A stretch of DNA of 64,000 bases, taken from positions 4,590,001 to 4,654,000 of the forward strand of contig CP084613.1 of NCBI GenBank assembly GCA_025917655.1. The letters are read 5' to 3'. Shown here piece after piece: positions 57,401 to 64,000 of this stretch. Both the position numbers and the translations under genes were made by a program. The notes under the pieces are model-generated. The model ran no database searches, was not told the origin of the DNA, and saw only the letters and a list, made by a program, of their open reading frames with translations. The stretch is from Chlorella sorokiniana (taxonomy: Eukaryota > Chlorophyta > Trebouxiophyceae > Chlorellales > Chlorellaceae). Every line of letters begins with the position of its first letter. The stretch's first letter is position 1.

Positions 57401-57682
57401 AGCACCAGGCTGCGGCAGCAGGACGTGTTGTGTGGGGGGAGGGGGCAAATTAGAGGCTCTGCACACGTCGGTGGGAACAGCCAGGCGCAGCCAATGGCAC
57501 GAGAGGGCTGCTCGGGCAGGTCAAAGGCACAAGGTTTGACGAAGCCCGGGGGTGCTGAGGCGAGCGTGGGCGTGCCTGGGGTTGGTGGTGCAGTCAACGG
57601 GGCGGTAGCGCTCAATCGCCCGATCTCCCCTGTGTCCGCCACCACCTTGCTCATCTGCCGCAGCATCCAGCTGGTTGGCGGC
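54430..57682 (-). CDS. TAL: Transaldolase (TalB type)
   Basis: Exons on the minus strand: 57682-57576, 57409-57315, 57121-57049, 56813-56772, 56557-56481, 56301-56209, 56059-55955, 55731-55685, 55487-55419, 55117-55030, 54845-54721, 54610-54525 and 54488-54430. Key blocks are [64 protein letters not shown] (the Schiff-base Lys ends exon 56557-56481), [55 protein letters not shown], and [15 protein letters not shown]. It transfers dihydroxyacetone units between sugar phosphates in the pentose phosphate pathway. The start codon and a probable plastid transit peptide lie upstream, in exon(s) somewhere in 57690-58220 that I cannot fix. GC donors sit at 56771 and 57575. Apparent -1 shifts are at C run 56507-56511 and G run 57370-57374, with others in exon 57682-57576. 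Confidence 0.92.
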
Positions 57683-58464
57683 CTGCATGGGGAGAGAGGG
57701 GGCAAAGGGGCTGAGGCGGAGCCTTTGCAGGTGCGAGGCTGCGCTGAACGAAGCGGCGAATAAGGGTGAGGGTGCCAAAGGCCTCCATGGCATATCGATT
57801 GGATGCATGAGTGCGGATGCCAGAGCAACACGGTCTGCCTATATTCTGTTGGCAAGCTGTGTTTGCTGCTTGAGTGTTCCAGAAACACCTGGCACCTGGT
57901 GGGCGACCCTGCTCGGCAACGGGCGGGCGACCCCTGTGGTCGCACCCCGCGGCCTAAAAGGTCGCGCGGTAACTCTTTAGGCTATGCAACGCAAACCCTT
58001 GCCTTTGGAGCGGGCGGAGCGGCCCCTGGCGCCTGTTGTGTCTCCTCCAGGTAGCTCGCCACGCGCACGCTGCCTGCCCGGCGGGCTGCGCGGCGCTGAT
58101 GAACTGCGGGACCAGCGGCCTGCAGCGTTGGTCGCTGTGGAGGGAGGACAGCTTGCATGTTGGGCAGGTATGGCAGAGAGGCGGGGATCGGGTAACCGCA
58201 GCACTGCCACAGGCAATCAAACGATTTCAGAACAGTAATGGGCGATACGTAAGGGGTGAGAGAGCTGAGCGAGGTGGGCTAAAAAAGTACACTTTGGGGG
58301 CGGGTTTTCTTAGTAGCATCTGAGATCCGTGGGCGTGCACTGATCGATCCCCGATACTTGAAAGTCGTTATCGAACACAATACTTTGATCCAAAGCGGTG
58401 CATGTCGGAAACCCCACTTTGCCGTGCCTTGTGTTGCCCGTGAACCCGCTTGGCAGCACTTGGC
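57683..58464. other. 5' region of transaldolase and divergent promoter to FAAH
   Basis: The minus strand has a 79-codon frame, 58216-57977, starting MPVAVLRLPDPRLSAIPAQH, rich in Ser, Arg, Pro and Ala. It could be the transit-peptide exon of the transaldolase, but no splice junction joining it to 57682 is compelling. The remainder to 58464 would be the shared promoter with FAAH. Confidence 0.35.
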
Positions 58465-61400
58465 ATGTTCTCAAGCACATGCATAAAGACACTGCCACCA
58501 GTGGAAGACGTGCCAGACGACGGCAGCTATGACGAACCTTTTCCGCTGCTCAAGTTGCATGCCCCCGTCGTAACAGGTGCGAGTTCTCTGAAATTACTGC
58601 TGGAATTTGCATTGAAAGTGTTCCGCGACGTCCCGCTAGTAGCGGACGACATGCCCCGCCCATGTGCTGGCCCGCAGGCGTCGCCCTCAAGCTCTTTGTA
58701 GCAGTGGCGGAGAGCCCCTTGGCCAGCCTATCCGCAGTCAGCTGATGCGCAATAACAAGGTTCCGCAGGCAAGCCTTCTGCGCTGGCAGCGGCAGTTTCT
58801 TGAACAGCCGTTGTGCCATCTTGGAAACCGCGACGTTCCCCTCGGCCCGGCCACCCCTGCTTTTGAGGTTGTCTTCATGGTCATCAACCCAATCCTTTTT
58901 CACGACTGCAGATGCTCGAGGAAGTGTTTCTTCCGGAACGACCCACATTCCAGCCCAACACGGCTGGCTGGGCGGCCGAGGACACCTCTGACCTTGCCCC
59001 TCTGGGCGACCTGCCTGCCGCCGAGCGCGCCGTCGCCGCGGTGGCCACCCTACAATCCTTCTGCTCTCAGCTGGAAAGCATAGCAAACACACCGCACGAC
59101 GGCGGCAGCAGCGGCAGCAAGGGCAAGCGGCACTGCACGGCGGCAGACTTCCGGGGCGCGTATGCTGCGGGCACCGTCACACCCGCCCAGGTGGCTGAGA
59201 ACATCATTGCAGCAGTGGCCGCCAGCGAGGCGCAGGTGGGTTGCCCGCTGTGGTTGGGGCCGGGCTGGGAGCATGGGCTGGCGCTGGCAACAAAACGCTT
59301 CCACTCGCTGGCCTGGAGGGGCCGGTCAGTGCATCTGGCTGGGTGCCGTGTTGTTTTCCACTGGAGCCTGGAAGGGGTAGATATGTGTTGATCAGCCATG
59401 TAACATGGCACCCAGGACACTCTCCCTGCATGCAGTCGCCCCCATGCGCTTCTTCGTGGCACACGACCCCGCTCACCTCCGCGCCCAGGCCGCCGCCGCC
59501 ACGGAGCGATGGGCCCGCGGCAAGCCGCTGTCGCCGCTCGATGGCGTGCCGTTTGCAGGTGCGCTGCAGGCAGCAGAAACTGTTTAAGACGCTAGTCCTG
59601 CACCCTCTGCGCCACCGACTCACCTGCACTCCACCCATATCCCCACTTGCATTCTCAGCTATCGCATTCGACCTTTTACCATTGCACGTGCCTGCCTGGT
59701 CCCCCGACCGCCCCTCATGCCACCCACCTCCCACCCCCACCAACACATGTGGAAGATAGCTGCCGGGCGGTTTGCCTGCTTTGAATTCTCAGCGTGTATC
59801 CCTCAAACTCGCACTGGACTCTGCTTGGTTTACTTCTTTCCTTGCTGCAGTCAAGGACAGCTGCGATGCGCTGCCCTACCCCACTACCGCGGGCACCGCA
59901 TTCATGGCAGACTGGTGGGCGGGGCCAGTGCGGGGCTCGACGCTGTGGCTCTTGGGCCTGCCCGGCTGAGATTGTACTTCCACCCCGCTTGCCATCTATT
60001 CGCCCCTTTTCTTCCGAACGTTCTACCTTCTGGGAGAACCAGCGCCGAGTAGCTCGCACCTCGACCTTGGGCGCGGCAACCCTGGCAGGACCCCCTCCCC
60101 TTGAGCGCAGGCGAAAGCCTGTCGCCGGCCTGGCGGGGGTGCAGGCACTGATGGATGCAGGGGCGATGCTAGTGGGCAAGGCGACGCTGCATGAGATAGG
60201 TGGGCGGCGGCGGGTCGGTCCCCTCCACACAGCAGCAGAGTATGCAGCAGCAGACAGGATGCCGATGTGTGTGAAAGGGAACAGGGCCAGGCGGTGGGCC
60301 GGTTCAGCATGCATCTCGCCGCTGCCTGCCTGCCGAGCAGCAAGACTGCCGTTGCCGCGCCGTTCCAACCCGTATGCGCAGGCCTGGGCACCACAGGGCT
60401 CAACACCGTGACGGGCACAGCACGCAACCCGCACAGCACCGGCCACCACACGGGCGGCAGCAGCAGCGGCAGCGCCGCGCTCGTGGCGGCCGGCATCTGC
60501 CCCTTCGCCGTGGGTGAGCTGCAGCGCTGCAGTTGTCCCTGGTACTGGGAAGTTTGCTGCGGCGCTTCTATGCTGCACTCCCGCCTCGTTCCACCCTGGG
60601 AAAGCGAGCGGGCTTGCGGCCCGCCTTGCACGTGCAGGCAGCGACGGCGGCGGCAGCATCCGCATCCCGGCTGCGCTGTGCGGTGTGGTGGGCCTGAAGC
60701 CGACGCACGCACGAGTGGGCACAGCCGTGGTGAGCGGCGGTGCGCCTGGGCTGAAAGAAAGAAAGAATTACGCCCGTAGGCGTGGGTTGAAGTCGCCGTG
60801 GGCTCAAGTGCCCTCAGCGCCTGTGGGCATCATGGCATTAGCGTTGACGCGTGTTGCGCCAGGCTACGCTTCACCCTAACCCCGCGTGCGCCTGGGCTGC
60901 TGCGTGGCTTTGTATGAAAGCGGCCTCGCCGGCTGCTGGCCCTCCACAGGCGCAATGCCATGCTACCACCCGCTCCTACTGTCTGCCTCTCGTGTGCCTG
61001 CCCGGCTGCAGGGTACGCCCCCATTGACCAAACCGTGTCGGTGTTGGGGCCCCTGGCAGCGACTGTGCAGGTGGGACAGAGCTGCATCCTCCAGCGCTCT
61101 GCCCGCTGCATGCTGCCATACGCCAGCAGCCTCGTGATTGTTGTTGTTCCCCGTTTAGCCAGGATATTGGGGCGGGATGTTGCGCTGCTCTTTTGCGGGA
61201 GCAGCTGCCGCTCAGCGGCGCATGTTTTTCAGCGGTGTTTGTTTTTGCTCTCCATCGTCCTCTGGCATGGCACCTTGTGCCATTAAAACCCTGCAACGCC
61301 AATCTTTCCGGCCTGATTAACGTTCTTTGGTCGCTGCTTCCCGCAGGACGCCGCCCTCATGTACGCCGTCCTGGCCAACACGGGGCATCGCCCGAGGCGG

Positions 61401-63304
61401 CGCCGCCGCCGCCCGTTCTGCTGCCGGCGGCGCTGAGCCCGGCCAGCCTCTGGCGGGCAGGACGGTGGGCGTGTGCTGGCAGGTGGGTGAGGCTGGGGAA
61501 GCTGGCCACCAGGTTGCTGGCTTGAGCTGGGCATAGCAGCAACTCGTGAGTGTAACTGTACCTTAAGTACATGCCTGAATGCGCCAGTACTGCTCCCAGG
61601 CCATCGTATCCACAGTGATTTCCAGTTGGCTGATCGAATGTCCTAGGTCAACACTTTCCACCCACCTGCCCCCGCTGCCCGCTGTTGCAGTGGTTTGATG
61701 CCGCGGAGCCCGTCGTTCGGGACGCCTGCAACGCTGCGCTGGCGCTGCTGCAGGCGCGGGGCGGCGGTACAGATGTGGTTGGGGTGGGCTCTCGCCCTGA
61801 ACGGCAGGGCCAAAGCTAGGAATGCGCCCTCTTCGCCACATTGGCGGAGTATGGGTGGCAGCAAGTCCTGCCCGGCGTGCCCTTGAAGTGAATCTGTTCA
61901 CCTGCCCGTTGTGGTGCTGCTGCAGGCGCACGGAGCAACGGTGCAGGCAGTACACTTGCCTGAACTGGCGCTGCTACGGGCTGCCCACACCTGCACCATC
62001 ACCAGCGAGATGCGCAACAACATGAGCGGTGAGCGGTTAGGCTGTGGCGCCGGATGTTTCATGCCGCTGTTTATGTCTGTTATGTCCGTGCTGTGGTTGC
62101 AGCGCTGGGGTGAGAACCCAAGCCTCAGTGGACCCCGCCTGCCCCGGCCAGATGGCCAGCTGCAGAGGTCCCGCCGAAGGTGCTGAACACACACCGATTC
62201 TGTTCCGCTGACCATGCCCCCTCTCCACCCCCCACCAAACTCTGCTTGCAGCCGCGTTGCAGGACGCTTCTACCAGGAGGCTTTTCAACGCCGAAACTCG
62301 AGTGTCGCTGGCGGTGGCGGCCGGCTTCCAGGCCGCGCACTACCTGCAGGCGCAGAAGGTCCGCACGCGGGCTGAGGCCTTTTTCAGGTGGGTTGGCTGG
62401 TTTGCGGGGAGCACATTTCAGTTGTGGTTCCTAAAAAATTATGGCGCATGGGGGATGAGTATGGCCGCTGCGGTTCTGTGAGCTGCCAACGCGCTGCTGT
62501 CTGCTGCGATATGCAAGTGGGTCATGTTGCCTTGGTGCGGGATGTCGCTTCCTGCGCCGCGAGGCACCCCACCAATGCGCCTCCTCACTTGGCCCCCGTC
62601 TCCTTTGCATTGCCCGTGCAGGCGTGCGTTTGCCCGTTGCGACTTCCTCGCCACACCGTGCACCCCTTGCACCGCCCCGCCCATTAAGCCCGCTGCGCTG
62701 GCAAGTGGCGAGACCGGTGCGCTGACTGGTTGTGGTGGCAGTGTGGGGTGGCAGCTGGGTGGCAGGGTGGCGAGGGGTATGGTTGTGTTCCCTGGTGGCT
62801 GCAGCTGGGTTGTGGCAGGGTGGATGCTGGCACAGCGGTGCCTGTTGAACTTCCCGTGCATCCACATATCCAGGACCCTCACTCTCCCGCGCCTCCTTCT
62901 ACGGCTGGTCAAGGCCCAACCTGCTCCCTGCCCCCTTGTCCTGCCGCTCTTAAAACCCTGTCTGTCCTTCTGTTCGTCACTTGCAGACCTGGCCACAACC
63001 ACCAGCCTCATGTGGTACATGCAAGCAGCAAACATGCTGGGCCTGCCCGCCATCAGCGTCCCTGTTGGTGCAGCGCCCAGCACGCATGCAGCGGCAGCAG
63101 CGAGCAGCGGCGGGGCTGCACCCGCGCCACGGCTGCCCGTGGCGCTGCAGCTGATGGCGCCGTGCTGGCACGAGGCCTCGTTGCTGCATGCAGCGGCGGT
63201 GTTGGAGGCGGCGGTGGTTGCAGGCGCGCGCGCCGCCGCTGCCGCCCGTGTGGTTCGATGTGTTAACCGCACACAGCGGTGCAGTGGATGGCGGAGGCGG
63301 CTGA
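58465..63304 (+). CDS. FAAH: Fatty-acid amide hydrolase (amidase signature family)
   Basis: Fifteen exons: 58465-58576, 58678-58768, 58912-59235, 59436-59558, 59851-59914, 60111-60199, 60382-60513, 60638-60730, 61012-61070, 61347-61482, 61691-61766, 61926-62028, 62252-62387, 62623-62716 and 62987-63304. The N-terminus ([31 protein letters not shown]) follows the plant FAAH pattern. The catalytic triad of the family is present: Lys in FAVKDSCD, the cis-Ser in [12 protein letters not shown], and the nucleophile Ser in [15 protein letters not shown]. The C half has [21 protein letters not shown] and [17 protein letters not shown]. Plant FAAHs cleave N-acylethanolamines at membranes. The intron at 58769 has a GC donor. 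Apparent -1 shifts: C runs 58715-58718 and 59439-59443, GGG at 61011-61013. The natural C-terminus ([16 protein letters not shown] 63302-63304) needs one more; otherwise the frame runs to 63384. Confidence 0.93.
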
Positions 63305-63434
63305 AACGATTCATCTGTTTGCTTGGCACGCATTGTGAGCGCAACATCGAGCAGCGAGCTTGGAGTGCGATCGCCTGGCGCTAGGCATGCAAGTAGCGAA
63401 TGACTTACCATCACGGCACTGCTCTCTGTATGTT

Positions 63435-63439
63435 TTACA
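63435..63439 (-). promoter_or_regulatory. TGTAA polyadenylation signal of the right-edge gene
   Basis: Minus-strand TGTAA 82 bases past the stop at 63523-63521. Confidence 0.45.
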
Positions 63440-63454
63440 GTGCTAGAGGCAATC

Positions 63455-63459
63455 TGTAA
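63455..63459 (+). promoter_or_regulatory. TGTAA polyadenylation signal of FAAH
   Basis: Plus-strand TGTAA 151 bases past the likely stop at 63304, lying inside the 3' UTR of the convergent neighbour. Confidence 0.5.
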
Positions 63460-63520
63460 ATTACCCGTAACTGTGAGCACCACGGTTCTTAAGTTTGGCA
63501 ATACCAGTGACGCAGCAAGA

Positions 63521-63876
63521 TCATGGGAGGTAGGGCTCTTCCTCCTCCTCCTCCTCCTCCTCGCCCTTCTCACTCTGCGGCTCTCCCGCCAGCTCAAGCA
63601 GCACACGCAGTGCATCTCGCCGCACGCTCTCCAGCCGCCGAAGGGTTGCCGCGCTCACTGGCGGTGTCCCGGGGCCTGCGCCGCCGTCCGCTGCGGCACC
63701 CAGCATTTCCGCTTGCAGCGCAGTTAGGCTGAGCATGAAGCGCCCGGGCGCACCCAGTCCTGCGGTGCTTCAAGCTGCGCCCTCAGGCGCTCGCGGCTGG
63801 TGGCGTCGGGCGGCGGCTGCCCCGCCCCAGGCAGCTTCTCCACATCTTCCGAGAAGGCGCGCGCAGCAGCGCTTGC
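63521..63876 (-). CDS. 3'-terminal exon of an unrecognised gene with acidic tail
   Basis: After a CCTCGCAG acceptor, the exon reads ASAAARAFSEDVEKLPGAGQ, then ERLRAQLEAPQDWVRPG; one base must be added near 63745 to continue as RFMLSLTALQAEMLGAAADG, then SAATLRRLESVRRDALRVLL and a run of nine Glu before PYLP and the stop. The helical, charged sequence resembles the C-terminus of a nuclear or chromatin protein, but I recognise no family. Upstream exons lie to the right of the window (possibly one also at 63877-64000). Confidence 0.55.
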
Positions 63877-64000
63877 CTGCGAGGGGGCAGGAGGGCCAAA
63901 AACCCGCACCCAAGTGTGTGACATGTACTTCCATATGCTTGCGCAATGCTGAACGATTCATGTAGAAAACGCAAGGAGCACGTTCAGAGCCAGCAGCAGC

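Overview
This window is nuclear DNA from a GC-rich unicellular green alga, most probably a trebouxiophyte of the Chlorella/Micractinium/Auxenochlorella kind. The grounds are dense protein genes cut into many short exons by small introns, usually with GTGAGT/GTGGGT-type donors and GCAG acceptors, TG/GGGTGGG-rich introns, TGTAA polyadenylation signals, and plant/algal-type proteins (PHO4/PTB phosphate transporter, plant-type FAAH, ATXR2-type SET protein, plastid-type PH-domain protein). I see no bacterial operons, CRISPR arrays, tRNA or rRNA genes.

Layout, left to right: a degenerate non-LTR reverse-transcriptase fragment (1-210, +); a Na+/H+:phosphate symporter (4854-1297, -); a second, inverted RT fragment (about 5490-5170, -) and a 1.7 kb stretch without a recognisable gene; a large lipase_3 gene with two alpha/beta-hydrolase modules (7201-14372, +), the first lacking its serine nucleophile; a secreted subtilisin-like protease with a proline-rich hinge and Cys-rich tail (18955-15116, -); a P2B-type Ca2+-ATPase of 27 exons (20153-29467, +); a plastid PH-domain membrane protein (31846-30025, -); a membrane-anchored coiled-coil protein (33506-32384, -); an MFS transporter (33978-39079, +); a SPO22/ZIP4/TEX11-like meiotic TPR protein (39418-45411, +); a TPR/J-domain protein with three copies of an unfamiliar paired Cys/His motif (45893-50203, +); an ATXR2-like SET-domain protein (53915-50630, -); a transaldolase (about 58220-54430, -); a fatty-acid amide hydrolase (58465-63304, +); and the 3' end of an unrecognised acidic-tailed gene (63876-63521, -), cut by the window edge.

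The genes are unrelated housekeeping and signalling functions, as expected of a nuclear chromosome; there is no gene cluster with a common pathway. Shared structure is mostly regulatory: divergent pairs (PHO4/lipase, subtilase/Ca2+-ATPase, coiled-coil/MFS, transaldolase/FAAH) and convergent pairs whose polyadenylation signals lie within 40 bases of each other. Two window-wide properties matter to anyone using this sequence. About one intron in twelve uses a GC donor. And nearly every long gene carries apparent -1 frameshifts, most of which are cured by adding one base to a short G or C run, so they look like assembly undercalls rather than decay. Exon boundaries were derived by hand from splice consensus, codon phase and remembered family patterns; no alignment was run.
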